Positions 23,060-31,286 of a stretch of 64,000 nucleotides of DNA are shown here, piece by piece. Made by a program: the position numbers and the translations under genes. Below the pieces are notes generated by a model that was not told the DNA's origin, searched no databases, and saw only the letters and a list, made by a program, of their open reading frames with translations. Position 1 is the stretch's first letter; every line of letters starts with the position of its first letter. This DNA is from Actinokineospora alba (GTDB lineage Bacteria; Actinomycetota; Actinomycetes; Mycobacteriales; Pseudonocardiaceae), in NCBI RefSeq assembly GCF_004362515.1, contig NZ_SNXU01000001.1:1860001-1924000 (forward strand), in the 5' to 3' direction.

Positions 23060-24652
23060 ATGCCCAAAAGTCAGACGCTCCGCGTCGGAGCCGCCATCCT
23101 CGTGGCAACCGGCGCGCTTGCGTTCACCACTATTCCGTCCTCGGCGGCGCCGACCGCGTCAGCCGAGCTGCCGGACGGCCCCGCCCTCGCGCGGAACCTC
23201 GTCAAGAAGGTCACCGGATCGGGGGTGAACCGCCACCTGATCGCGCTGCAGCGCATCGCCGACCAGAACGGCGGCATCCGCGCCGCGGGGACCCCTGGCC
23301 ACACCAAGTCGGCTGAGTACGTCGAGTCGAAGCTTCAGGCGGCCGGCTTCGACGTCTCCCGTCACGAGTTCGACTTCACCTTCACGCAGACCCTCGCGGA
23401 GAAGCTGACGGTCGCGGGCGCCGGCGTGCCTGTCTCGATCATGACCTACAGCCTCTCCACCCCGGTCGGCGGCATCACCGCGGACCTGGCTGTCGTGCCC
23501 TTCGGCGCCGACACCACCCCCGGCTGCGAGATCGCCGACTACACCGGCATCGTCGCGACCGGCAAGATCGCCCTCGTCTCCCGCGGTGGCTGCACGTTCG
23601 CCCAGAAGCAGGACGTGGCCGCCCAGGCAGGCGCTGTCGGCGCGATCATCTACAACAACACCGACGGCCCGCTCAACGGCACCCTCGGTGACCCGGCCGC
23701 GGCGAAGCTGCCCACCGGCGGCATCACCAAGGCCGACGGCGAGGCGCTGGCCGCCAAGGGTGGCTCGGCCACCCTCGAGCTGCGCGCGCTGCGTGAGGAG
23801 CGCAAGAGCTACAACGTGATCGCGCAGACCAAGACCGGCCGCAAGGACAACGTGGTCATGGCGGGCGCGCACCTCGACAGCGTCATCCAGGGCCCCGGCA
23901 TCAACGACAACGGCTCGGGTTCCGCGGGTCTGCTCGAGACCGCCCTGCAGATGGGTGGCTCGCCGCGGGTCAGCAACGCGGTCCGCTTCGCCTGGTGGAG
24001 CGCCGAGGAGCTGGGCCTGATCGGCTCGACCAAGTACGTCGACTCGCTCACCTTCGAGCAGCAGGTCGACATCGCGCTGTACCTGAACTACGACATGATC
24101 GCCTCGCCGAACGCGGCGTACTTCGTCTACGACGGCGATGACTCCGACGCGACCGGCGCGGGCGCGGGCCCCTACGGCTCGGCCCAGATCGAGAAGGCGT
24201 TCGTCGACTTCCTGGGCGCCACCGGCACCCCGACCCAGGGCACGGACTTCTCGGGTCGTTCGGACTACGGCCGCTTCATCGCGGTCGGCATCCCGGCCGG
24301 TGGTCTGTTCACCGGCGCCGAGGGCATCAAGACCCAGGCCCAGGCTGACCTGTGGGGTGGCCAGGCCAACGTCGCCTACGACAAGTGCTACCACCAGAAG
24401 TGCGACAACCTCGGCAACATCGACCGCGTCGCGCTCGACCGCAACTCCGACGCGATCGCCTGGGTGACCGCCTCGTACGCGGTCAGCACCGAGGAGATCA
24501 ACGGCATCCCGCCGCGCGTTCAGCGTGCGGAGACCCGGGCCGCTCAGACCCGGATGATGCGCATGCAGATGGCCAACGAGGACGCTCAGGCCGCCAAGGC
24601 CGCGGGCACCGACGTGGTCGGCTGCATCCACGTGGACCGTCCGGCCGCGTAA
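23060..24652 (+). CDS. Secreted M28-family zinc aminopeptidase with PA domain
   Basis: Exported metallo-aminopeptidase resembling Streptomyces griseus aminopeptidase and LpqL. The signal peptide is about residues 1-30 (VGAAILVATGALAFTTIPSSAAP). An inserted PA domain runs about 130-240 (GKIALVSRGGCTFAQK). Zinc ligands appear in AGAHLDSV (His), GINDNGSG (Asp), SAEELGLIG (Glu), NYDMIAS (Asp) and CYHQKCDN (His). ATG 23060 is preceded by AAGGGG, so the ATG at 23042 is rejected. The C-terminal 60 residues are an Ala/Met/Arg-rich helix. No lipobox. A strong terminator follows. Confidence 0.95.
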   Translation: MPKSQTLRVGAAILVATGALAFTTIPSSAAPTASAELPDGPALARNLVKKVTGSGVNRHLIALQRIADQNGGIRAAGTPGHTKSAEYVESKLQAAGFDVSRHEFDFTFTQTLAEKLTVAGAGVPVSIMTYSLSTPVGGITADLAVVPFGADTTPGCEIADYTGIVATGKIALVSRGGCTFAQKQDVAAQAGAVGAIIYNNTDGPLNGTLGDPAAAKLPTGGITKADGEALAAKGGSATLELRALREERKSYNVIAQTKTGRKDNVVMAGAHLDSVIQGPGINDNGSGSAGLLETALQMGGSPRVSNAVRFAWWSAEELGLIGSTKYVDSLTFEQQVDIALYLNYDMIASPNAAYFVYDGDDSDATGAGAGPYGSAQIEKAFVDFLGATGTPTQGTDFSGRSDYGRFIAVGIPAGGLFTGAEGIKTQAQADLWGGQANVAYDKCYHQKCDNLGNIDRVALDRNSDAIAWVTASYAVSTEEINGIPPRVQRAETRAAQTRMMRMQMANEDAQAAKAAGTDVVGCIHVDRPAA

Positions 24653-24664
24653 GCAGTAGCTCGT

Positions 24665-24713
24665 AGAACGAGAGAACCCCCGCGGCCACGTGCCGCGGGG
24701 GTTCTCTCGTTCT
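24665..24713. terminator. Bidirectional terminator hairpin
   Basis: A perfect 22-base stem (24665-24686 with 24692-24713) has a 5-base loop. It lies between two convergent genes and serves the peptidase gene and the metallopeptidase gene. Confidence 0.85.
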
Positions 24714-24719
24714 TGGCTC

Positions 24720-25634
24720 TCAGCCCAGGTCGCGCGCGCTGAACGTGTCGCACTGGGCGGGGTCGCCGGTGTTGAGCCCGGTGGTGAACCAGCGCTCACG
24801 CTGCTTCGACGAGCCGTGGGAGAACTGGCTCTCGTCGACCTGCCCGCTGCCCAGGTTCTCCTGGATGAAGTCGTCACCGATCCGCGCGGCCACGTCGAGC
24901 GCGCGGTTGACGTCGTCCTGGGAGATCGACTTGATCAGCGGCTTGCCGCTCGAGGTGGGCACGCTGGTGGCGTGGTTGGCCCACACACCCGCGTAGCAGT
25001 CGGCCTGCAGCTCCAGGCGCACCGCGTCCGACGTCGGCCCGGTCCCGCGCTTCACCTTGTCCGAGGTGCCCAGCAGCGTCTGCACGTGGTGGCCGTACTC
25101 GTGGGCGATGACGTAGGCCTCGGCGAACGTGCCGCCCTGCGCGCCGAAGCGGGACTGGAGTTCCTTGAAGAACGCCAGGTCGATGTAGATCTCCTGGTCG
25201 CCCGGGCAGTAGAACGGGCCGACGTCGGAGGTCGCGCTGCCGCAGGCGGTGTTGACCCCACCGGTGAAGAAGTTCGTCGGCGCGGCCTGGTACGTGCTGC
25301 CGGACCGGGCGAACGCGTCGGTCCAGTAGCCCTGGATCGAGTTGATGATCGCGACCAGCGCGCAGTCGGAGTTGGTGTTGGCGTCCTTGCCGGTCCGGCA
25401 CTCCTTGGAGAGGTCGGAGTTCGACACCGTCTGGCCTTCGCCGACGTCACGGGTGCTGATGGGGGAGCCCTGCGGGACACCGCCGAGCTGGGAGAGCAGG
25501 AAATACAAGATCATGCCCACGATCCCGAGCCCACCGCCGCCGAGGGCGACCCGGCTCCCGACGCCACCGCCGCCGGAGCCGCGCATGTCCTGCACCTGGG
25601 AGGTATCCAGGGCTACGTCGTCATTGAACTCCAC
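24720..25634 (-). CDS. YpfJ/KPN_02809-type neutral zinc metallopeptidase
   Basis: Membrane-anchored zinc peptidase of the YpfJ family. A short cytoplasmic N-terminus (EFNDDVALDTSQVQDMRG) and Gly-rich stretch precede one transmembrane helix around residues 40-58. The extracytoplasmic domain holds the zinc motif HEYGHH, then ELQADCYAGVWANH with the third ligand region, and several Cys likely forming disulphides. Start GTG 25634 is chosen because family members begin at this motif. 304 aa. The physiological substrate is unknown. Convergent with the M28 peptidase gene across a strong terminator. Confidence 0.92.
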   Translation of the reverse strand: MEFNDDVALDTSQVQDMRGSGGGGVGSRVALGGGGLGIVGMILYFLLSQLGGVPQGSPISTRDVGEGQTVSNSDLSKECRTGKDANTNSDCALVAIINSIQGYWTDAFARSGSTYQAAPTNFFTGGVNTACGSATSDVGPFYCPGDQEIYIDLAFFKELQSRFGAQGGTFAEAYVIAHEYGHHVQTLLGTSDKVKRGTGPTSDAVRLELQADCYAGVWANHATSVPTSSGKPLIKSISQDDVNRALDVAARIGDDFIQENLGSGQVDESQFSHGSSKQRERWFTTGLNTGDPAQCDTFSARDLG

Positions 25635-25899
25635 AGGCCCACTCCGCGTCCGACGGTCGGGGGCACCCGCCCCCGTTGGCATTGTCGGGGCAAACGATAA
25701 CCAGGTCCCCGGCCCACGGCTGGCCGGACATGCGCCTGGGTGCGGCGCCGTCGGGCTGCCGCACCCAGGTGTTACCGCTGATGTAGTGGCCGCCGCCTCG
25801 CCGGTTGGCGTGGAGCCCTGCCGAACGGTCTGGAGACACGTCCGACGCAGGGTTCAACAGCGTCGAGGTGCCATCCGGATGCGTGTCACGCATGGGCAC
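25621..25899 (-). CDS. Possible small hypothetical protein, 92 aa
   Basis: An open frame ending 14 bases inside the metallopeptidase gene. Third-position GC is fairly high and the ATG is double (25899 and 25893), but no family or Shine-Dalgarno sequence is recognised. It has two Cys near the end (VIVCPDN, GGGCPRP). It could instead be untranslated leader of the metallopeptidase gene. Confidence 0.3.
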   Translation of the reverse strand: MPMRDTHPDGTSTLLNPASDVSPDRSAGLHANRRGGGHYISGNTWVRQPDGAAPRRMSGQPWAGDLVIVCPDNANGGGCPRPSDAEWACGVQ

Positions 25900-26287
25900 T
25901 CTCGAACCCGGTGAATCCGCCGCTCACAATCACAGCTGGGTCGATGCTGTCGCCTCAGCCGCGGGGTCGCGGCGTGCCGCCGGCCACTACTGGGGATAGC
26001 TGCTCCGCCACGGCACCACCTATCCTTCCTCGGCAGGCACGGCGACCAGCGCGTTCGGCCTAGCGCTCGGGTCCACTCGGGCCAGCCGTCTCCCTTCCCA
26101 TGTTGCTCCCATCACCCTCGGCTGACAACCCCCTCACGGGTCCTGAACTGGTGAAATTCACCCTCACTGTCCGGAACGGACCGCCCGCGTTCCGTTGTGG
26201 ACACACCCACAAGCGGCGCCACGGATGAGTGACCGAACTGGCATGGCGTGAAAACGCGAAGAACATTGGCCGGCGCCGGTTTGGCCG
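25900..26287. other. About 390 bases without a recognisable gene
   Basis: I see no convincing open frame, RNA gene or long repeat between the metallopeptidase region and the MarR gene. Base composition is slightly lower in GC than the flanks. It probably holds the promoters of the two divergent genes. Confidence 0.5.
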
Positions 26288-26293
26288 TAACCT
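26288..26293 (+). promoter_or_regulatory. Probable -10 element of the MarR gene
   Basis: TAACCT lies seven bases before the GTG at 26301 and no Shine-Dalgarno sequence is present, suggesting a leaderless transcript. Confidence 0.4.
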
Positions 26294-26300
26294 TGGGCCC

Positions 26301-26762
26301 GTGACACCTGAACCCCGCTGGCTGCAGCCCGACGAGATGCGCTCCTGGCGCGCGTACGTCATCGGCAGCGAACTGCTGCGTCAGCGGCTCAGCCGCGAAC
26401 TGCAGGAGAGCGAGGGCATCGCCCTGCCGGACTACGAGGTCCTGGTCCGCCTCTCCGAGTGCGACGGGTGGCAGATGCGGATGAGCCACCTGGCGGGCCA
26501 GGTCGCGTCGTCCAAGAGCAGGCTCTCCCACCAGATCTCCCGCATGGAAAAACTCGGCCTCGTCAAACGCGTCGAATGCCCCGACGACGCCCGGGGCGTC
26601 ATCGCGGAGCTGACGCAGAAGGGCATGGACACCCTCCGGGCGGCCGCCCCCACCCACGTCGAAGGCGTCCGAGCGCACCTCGTGGACCTGATGACCCCCG
26701 AGGAACAAAAGGTCGTCGCCGCCCTGTTCGAGCGCGTGATCGAGCATCTTGACCAGGGGTGA
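26301..26762 (+). CDS. MarR-family transcriptional regulator
   Basis: Winged-helix dimeric regulator. Helix 1 holds SWRAYVIGSELLRQRLSREL. The recognition region is MRMSHLAGQVASSKSRLSHQISRMEKLGLVKR, followed by the wing with CPDDARGVIAELTQKG. 153 aa, a normal MarR size. GTG 26301 chosen because the sequence upstream in frame is not conserved-looking and a -10 box sits just before it. It is the last chromosomal gene before tRNA-Ser(TGA). Ligand and targets are unknown. Confidence 0.9.
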   Translation: MTPEPRWLQPDEMRSWRAYVIGSELLRQRLSRELQESEGIALPDYEVLVRLSECDGWQMRMSHLAGQVASSKSRLSHQISRMEKLGLVKRVECPDDARGVIAELTQKGMDTLRAAAPTHVEGVRAHLVDLMTPEEQKVVAALFERVIEHLDQG

Positions 26763-26800
26763 GGAACCCGGTTGTCGCCTTCGTTAGGCTGACCGGGCAG

Positions 26801-26885
26801 GGAGGCGTGGCAGAGCGGCCGAATGCATCCGCCTTGAAAGCGGAAGACGGGCAACCGTCCGGGGGTTCAAATCCCTCCGCCTCCG
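26801..26885 (+). tRNA. tRNA-Ser(TGA)
   Basis: The acceptor stem GGAGGCG pairs with CGCCTCC before discriminator G. The anticodon loop CTTGAAA gives TGA, the long variable arm (ACGGGCAACCGTC) is of class II type, and the T loop is TTCAAAT. CCA is not encoded. The 3' part, from the anticodon loop on, is the left attachment site of the integrated element and is repeated at 39908-39961. Confidence 0.95.
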
Positions 26886-26886
26886 C
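26833..26886 (+). other. attL core of the integrated element
   Basis: 54 bases covering the 3' part of tRNA-Ser(TGA) are identical to 39908-39961. The two copies bound an element of about 13,075 bases that carries an integrase next to this end. Confidence 0.93.
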
Positions 26887-26905
26887 TCTTTGACCAGCAG
26901 AAACG

Positions 26906-26939
26906 CAGCAAGGGCACGCCGTGTGGCGTGCCCTTGCTG
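26906..26939. terminator. Hairpin between tRNA-Ser and integrase
   Basis: CAGCAAGGGCACGCC pairs with its inverse around GTGT. It sits between the tRNA 3' end and the integrase stop, so it can end both transcripts. Confidence 0.75.
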
Positions 26940-26946
26940 CTGTCAG

Positions 26947-26965
26947 GGTCTCAGTCGGGGTCTCA
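26947..26965 (+). repeat. Two GGTCTCA repeats, candidate integrase arm sites
   Basis: GGTCTCA occurs at 26947-26953 and 26959-26965, twelve bases apart, inside the left border of the element. Three more copies with the same 12-base spacing and orientation lie inside the right border (39781-39811). The second copy overlaps the integrase stop codon. Confidence 0.6.
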
Positions 26966-28270
26966 TTTGGGCTTCCACAGGAAGCCGTTGAGCTGCGCTG
27001 CGATGTCGTTCCGCAGGGCGGCCGTCACGTGCTGGTAGCGCTGCGCCATGGTCGCGTTGGACCACCCCATGAGGTCCATGACCGCGCGTTCAGGCACACC
27101 GAGCAGCAGCAGCACCGTCGCGGCCGTGTGTCGGGCGTCGTGCAGACGGGCGTCACGCACGTCGGCCTCGGCGAGTAGCGCCTTCCAGTCGTTGTGGTCG
27201 GTCCGGGGGTCGATGGCCTTGCCGTTGGGCTGGGCGAACATGAAGTCTTCGTCGTGCCACAGGTCAGCGGCGATCTCCCTTTCCTTGTCCTGCACCTCTT
27301 TGTGTGCGATCAACAGGTCGAACAACGCATCGGGAAGCCGGATGCCACGGCGACCGGCCTTCGATTTCACGTCCACCTCCATTACGCCGCCCACGCGCTG
27401 CGGACAGTGCATGGCGTGCTTGACGCAGTCCGGGCGACACGGCGGCGGGCAGTTCTTGTGGCGCTTGCAGGTCTCCTTGCAGGGCTCGGTCTTGTGGTGA
27501 GGCTCGGCGCATCGGGCCGGGTTGATGCATCCGTGTTCGTACGTGTGTCGCTGCCGCTGTTTGCTGACGCGCAATAGCTTGGTGGTCTTGTTGAGTCGAG
27601 ACCATTTGAATCCGAGTGTCTCGCCCTTCCTTGTGCCAAGGGCAAGCGCGAGGATGAACCGCACACCGTTGCGTCGGTTCATGGCCGCTGCCATGAGCGC
27701 TTGGATCTCTTCCGGCTCGAACGGCTCTACTTCCTCTTCGTCAAGCCTTGGCGGTTTCACAAGATCAAAAGGTTGTTCGGTGATCACCTTGCGTCGACGT
27801 GCTTCGCCGAACGCGATGCGCGCGGTTCGGTGGACGTGGTGAGCCATTCCGGGCTTGTTGCCTGCCTTGATCAGTGCGGCGTAGACCTTCTCGAAGTGTT
27901 CCGGCTCGATCTTGTCCATTCGGTGCTTGCCGATTCGCGGGATGAGGTGGTTGTAGACGTCGATTCGGTAGCCCTGGATGGTGCGGTAGCGGACGGTCGG
28001 CGCGGAGATGTTCTCCACCCAGTGCGTCAACCATTCGGCGACAGTGGGAGCAGCGCCCGACTTCTTGACCACGCCTCCGTCCCGTTGCCGCTCCAGCTTC
28101 TGGACCTCTTGGACTACGTCGTCATGCTCTTTGCGCTTGACGTGACGACGATCTGTCGAACCGTCGTCCTTTACGCCCATCGTGACTCGGCCGTGCCAGT
28201 AGCCGTCAGCACCGAAGTAGATCGAGGATCGACCGTTGGGATTGCGAGTGTTCTTCTTCTTGCGCACCAT
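26963..28270 (-). CDS. int: Tyrosine integrase of the AICE
   Basis: Site-specific recombinase that inserts and excises the element at tRNA-Ser. The core-binding N-terminal region (residues about 75-165, SAM-like domain VAEWLTHWVENISAP) is followed by the catalytic domain. Catalytic residues: Arg in LGTRKGETLGF near 210, HDARH (His about 377, Arg about 380), and Tyr about 412 in AQRYQHV. Between the Arg and the rest is a Cys/His-rich insertion (about 245-290, with CAEPHHKTEPCKETC) that looks like a zinc ribbon. 435 aa, typical for AICE integrases. It is the last gene of the long element operon, next to attL. Confidence 0.95.
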   Translation of the reverse strand: MVRKKKNTRNPNGRSSIYFGADGYWHGRVTMGVKDDGSTDRRHVKRKEHDDVVQEVQKLERQRDGGVVKKSGAAPTVAEWLTHWVENISAPTVRYRTIQGYRIDVYNHLIPRIGKHRMDKIEPEHFEKVYAALIKAGNKPGMAHHVHRTARIAFGEARRRKVITEQPFDLVKPPRLDEEEVEPFEPEEIQALMAAAMNRRNGVRFILALALGTRKGETLGFKWSRLNKTTKLLRVSKQRQRHTYEHGCINPARCAEPHHKTEPCKETCKRHKNCPPPCRPDCVKHAMHCPQRVGGVMEVDVKSKAGRRGIRLPDALFDLLIAHKEVQDKEREIAADLWHDEDFMFAQPNGKAIDPRTDHNDWKALLAEADVRDARLHDARHTAATVLLLLGVPERAVMDLMGWSNATMAQRYQHVTAALRNDIAAQLNGFLWKPK

Positions 28271-28280
28271 GGCTTTCCCT

Positions 28281-28577
28281 TCAGGCTGCGGTGGGGCCGG
28301 TTTGGTCGGCGATGAGTCGCGCGGCGTATGCAGCGATCGCGGCCTTTGGCACGCGCCTAAGGCGGCCGATGCGTACGGAGTCGAGTTCTCCGGTGCCTAC
28401 CAATCGCCACGTGAGGGTCTTTCCGATGCCGAGTTGGGCGGCGGCCTCTTCGACGGTGAACAAAACCCGTTCCGGCATGGATTGCGGCGCAGGGGTTTCC
28501 GGCTGACGCGGCTCGGTGATGGCTTCGAGAAGCTGAGCTATGAGCGCGCGGACGTCGGCGCGGTCTGCGGTGGTCAT
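28281..28577 (-). CDS. xis: Excisionase/helix-turn-helix protein
   Basis: 98-aa protein with a MerR-like excisionase helix-turn-helix: LFTVEEAAAQLGIGKTLTWRL followed by VRIGRLRRVPKAAIAAY. Such proteins direct the integrase towards excision. ATG 28577 overlaps the Rep gene stop (ATGA). The N-terminal 40 residues are an acidic helical extension. Position directly before int is the standard AICE arrangement. Confidence 0.9.
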   Translation of the reverse strand: MTTADRADVRALIAQLLEAITEPRQPETPAPQSMPERVLFTVEEAAAQLGIGKTLTWRLVGTGELDSVRIGRLRRVPKAAIAAYAARLIADQTGPTAA

Positions 28578-29761
28578 GCGGCACCTCCTGCAATCGGTCG
28601 CAGGGTCCGGTTTCCGGCCTCCCGGATCGGCTGTGTGGGCTCGGGCTGATCGGTCGGGATGGTCGGGACCCTTTCGAGCGTCGCGGGCAGGTCGGGGCAG
28701 TAGCGCGCCCATGCGTCGGTGAAGTGGGCACGCTGGTAGCCCTTGGCCTGGGTGCCGTTCGGGAAGCGGACGTTGCTGGATCGGATGTCGTACTCGCGCA
28801 AGAGCGCACCGAGCTTCGCGGCGGTGAGCCCGATAGGGCCGTGGGTGGCCCAAGGCGCTTCTGGGTCGCCCTTGAGGCGTTCGAGCATCAGGGCGGTGGG
28901 TAGAGCGGCGTCACGTCCGAACGCGGCGTGGCAGTCGACGAGAAGCCGCATGCGGTCGGACTGCTCGGTGTTGTCGGCGGCTTCGGCCGTGAGCGCCAGG
29001 ACGGCGGCGCGGGCACGTTCCGGCCAGGTGCCCCCGGCGTGGTCGGCGACGATGACCAACGGTTCCCAGGTGTCGGCGGCGCGGTCTTCCACGGGCATCA
29101 CGGGTTCGGCCGATTCGAGACTGGCCAGGATGCCGCGCAGCCACCCGTAAAGCGCGATGCGGAGGTCTTGCAGGTTGGGCCGGTCGCGGCGGTGCCGGTA
29201 GGGCGCCACTGACTCACCGGGCGCGCGGCGGCGCATTCGCACGACCACGGCGCGGTCTTCGATGGTGTCGGGCATCGCACCGATCCCAGCCAGGGCAGCC
29301 ATGGCGAACGTGGGGATGGACTCCACACGGTTCGCGGCGGCGTCGTAGCGCTTGGCCGGGCGGTTGCGCTGGTGTCCGGCGTTAAGAAGCCCGCGTAGGT
29401 CCTCGTTGCCGTCCGCCTTCGGCCCGAAGATCGTGTCGGCTTCGTCGACGAGCATCGTGGGCGGGTCGTCGGTGATCGAGCGGTAGACGGCGGCGGTCGA
29501 GCTGTTGACCGTGATGAACGGGTCGTGGCAGGTGGCCTCCACGACATCGAGCAGCCGTGACTTGCCGCAGCGCTTCTCCGGTCCCCGGATGACCAGCCGG
29601 GGCGCGTGTGCCCAGGCGGGTTGGGCGTGGGTGGCGGCGATCCAGAGCGTGACCGCGTCGGCGGCTTCCGGGGTCGGGAGGATCACGTACCGGGTGAGCG
29701 CGGCGTGGGTGGCGTCGAGCAGCTCGGCTCCGATGGTGTCGGGCCTGGGTGCGGTGCTCAT
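28574..29761 (-). CDS. DUF3631-type Rep-like ATPase of the AICE
   Basis: 395-aa P-loop NTPase. Walker A GPEKRCGKS at about residues 60-68, Walker B MLVDEAD at 103-109, then a FGPKADGNEDLRGLLNAGH sensor region. The C-terminal part is the DUF3631 region (PIGLTAAKLGALLREYDIRSS) with a winged-helix look. DUF3631 proteins are found in the replication position of many AICEs and phages, usually with a primase-polymerase, which is missing here. Inferred role: helicase or initiator for element replication. Overlaps xis and the methyltransferase gene by four bases each. Confidence 0.82.
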   Translation of the reverse strand: MSTAPRPDTIGAELLDATHAALTRYVILPTPEAADAVTLWIAATHAQPAWAHAPRLVIRGPEKRCGKSRLLDVVEATCHDPFITVNSSTAAVYRSITDDPPTMLVDEADTIFGPKADGNEDLRGLLNAGHQRNRPAKRYDAAANRVESIPTFAMAALAGIGAMPDTIEDRAVVVRMRRRAPGESVAPYRHRRDRPNLQDLRIALYGWLRGILASLESAEPVMPVEDRAADTWEPLVIVADHAGGTWPERARAAVLALTAEAADNTEQSDRMRLLVDCHAAFGRDAALPTALMLERLKGDPEAPWATHGPIGLTAAKLGALLREYDIRSSNVRFPNGTQAKGYQRAHFTDAWARYCPDLPATLERVPTIPTDQPEPTQPIREAGNRTLRPIAGGAA

Positions 29762-30726
29762 GCTGACCTCCGGTCGGTGGCGTGCTGGCGGGCGCGGTAG
29801 GCGGCTTGACGGCAGGCGTGGGAGCAATGGCGTGGCCAGCGCCCGGTTTCGGGCCGTCTCAGCGGTTGTCCGCAGTGGCAGGCGCGGTGGGTGACCGGTG
29901 ACGGAAGCCCTGAGCTCAGCGGTGACGTAAGCGCCCTGGTGGTTTCCGTCTCGCCGCGTGGTGACGTAAGCACCGCGGCCTCCTCCCCGTAAAAGCCCAG
30001 GTCAAGCACCCTGGTGCCCGCAGTGCTTACGTCACACCGATCGGGGCGCTGCGCCATGAGCTGCGCACCGAGCCAGAACGTGAACGCGGGCGGGATGGCC
30101 TGGGTGAGCGCGGGCCAGGGCATCCAATCGATGCCCATCGCCGCGCGGGCCTGCTCAGTGCTGGGTGACGTTTCCCCCTCGACGTCGAGGGGCTTTCGTC
30201 CGCTGCGTTGGCCGTAGCTGCCGTAGACGGGCACGGCGGCGGCGGTCCGGTCGTGGTGGCACGGGGTGCCGTACAGCAACACGTTCGACTCGAACAACCG
30301 GTGGCGGCGCACACCGAGGCGCAGCGTGTCGCCGCACACCGTCACCGGGTCGATCAGCGGAGCACCGGGCACGTTCTCGATCACGTACGCCCACGGCCCT
30401 CCCGGCGCGGCCACCGCGTCGATGAGCCGTTGCCGAATCGGCGCCACCAGGTCGGGGTGAGCGTCACGCCGATGTGTCGGGGTGGCCTGGCTGAACGCCT
30501 GGCACGGCGGCGATGCGGCGATGACGTCGAACCCGGACAGGTCGACGGTGAGCGCGTCGGCCTGGATGAACGGGAACGGGTAGTGCGGCTGGGGTTCGAT
30601 ATCGACACCCACCACGTCGAACCCAGCCGCGTGGTATCCGGCGGACGCGCCACCGGCCTTGCAGCACAGGTCCAGCAGCCGGGGGCGGTGACGCTTTCCA
30701 CCGGTGGATACCGTCACGACGCTCAT
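29758..30726 (-). CDS. DNA (cytosine-5) methyltransferase, phage/AICE type
   Basis: C5 methyltransferase. Motif I LLDLCCKAGGASAGYHAAGF, motif IV PPCQ with nucleophile Cys 75, motif VI ENV at 117-119, and motif VIII-like RRHRLF near 140-145. The target recognition part is short. A low-complexity linker near 250-280, encoded by repeated TGACGTAAGC-type DNA, joins a C-terminal zinc-finger-like segment (CHCGQPLRRP and CSHACRQAA). 322 aa. No restriction partner is adjacent; it may protect element DNA during transfer. Overlaps its neighbours by four bases. Confidence 0.85.
   Translation of the reverse strand: MSVVTVSTGGKRHRPRLLDLCCKAGGASAGYHAAGFDVVGVDIEPQPHYPFPFIQADALTVDLSGFDVIAASPPCQAFSQATPTHRRDAHPDLVAPIRQRLIDAVAAPGGPWAYVIENVPGAPLIDPVTVCGDTLRLGVRRHRLFESNVLLYGTPCHHDRTAAAVPVYGSYGQRSGRKPLDVEGETSPSTEQARAAMGIDWMPWPALTQAIPPAFTFWLGAQLMAQRPDRCDVSTAGTRVLDLGFYGEEAAVLTSPRGETETTRALTSPLSSGLPSPVTHRACHCGQPLRRPETGRWPRHCSHACRQAAYRARQHATDRRSA
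29899..30036. repeat. Cluster of GTGACGTAAGC-type repeats inside the methyltransferase gene
   Basis: Copies of GTGACG(T/G)AAGC lie at 29899-29909, 29923-29933 and 29962-29972 on the plus strand and inverted at 30026-30036. The DNA around 29963-29989 recurs at 33988-34014 in the spdB-like gene with about 25 of 27 matches. A related CGCCCTGGTGG part also recurs at 34030-34040 (inverted) and, degenerate, at 39163-39175. Confidence 0.6.
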
Positions 30727-31232
30727 GCCGCCCTCCCGTCCTGGGCGATGCGCAGCGTCGGGGCCTGGTCGTCGATGCGGGCGCGATGTGCGGCGAGTTC
30801 GGCGGCGACGTGGGCGGTGAAAGTGTCGAGGTCGGCGAGCACCGGCCGGGTGGCGGCTTGGACCAGGGCGGTACCGAGTTCGGCGACCGTGCGGCGGTAG
30901 CCGGTCTCGATGAGCCGGGCGACGTGGAAGTCGAGCGCCACCAAAGGAACGGCGACGGTGAAAGCGTTGAACACCCACCGGGTCAACAGGTTCGCGTGGT
31001 TGGTATCGGTGAACGCGCCGACCCGTTCGGCGAATCCGAGCAGCGTCGCGGGGTCGAGACTGGGCACGTCACCGGTGACGAGCGCGGCCATCAGGTCGAA
31101 GGTGAGTCGGGCGTTCGGGTTGGTGAAGTCGCGGTAGTGCAAGCGCGTGAGCGTGGGGCGGGCTTCGGTGGGCGTGGCCTGCATGAGGGTGCCCAGGACG
31201 ATGGTTTCCGGGTCGATCGTGGGGCTTCGCAT
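30723..31232 (-). CDS. DnaB N-terminal-domain-like protein
   Basis: 169-aa helical protein resembling only the N-terminal domain of replicative helicase DnaB: TIDPETIVLGTLMQA, YRDFTNPNARLTFDLMAALVTG and YRRTVAELGTALVQ. The helicase motor domain is absent. It could recruit host helicase or primase to the element. ATG 31232 has AAAGGA upstream; an earlier in-frame start at 31265 is rejected. First gene after a repeat-rich gap; overlaps the methyltransferase gene by four bases. Confidence 0.7.
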   Translation of the reverse strand: MRSPTIDPETIVLGTLMQATPTEARPTLTRLHYRDFTNPNARLTFDLMAALVTGDVPSLDPATLLGFAERVGAFTDTNHANLLTRWVFNAFTVAVPLVALDFHVARLIETGYRRTVAELGTALVQAATRPVLADLDTFTAHVAAELAAHRARIDDQAPTLRIAQDGRAA

Positions 31233-31286
31233 CGAAAGTCCTTTGGTCACGCTGAGTAGCGACATGAGGGCGTGGTTGGTCGGGAC

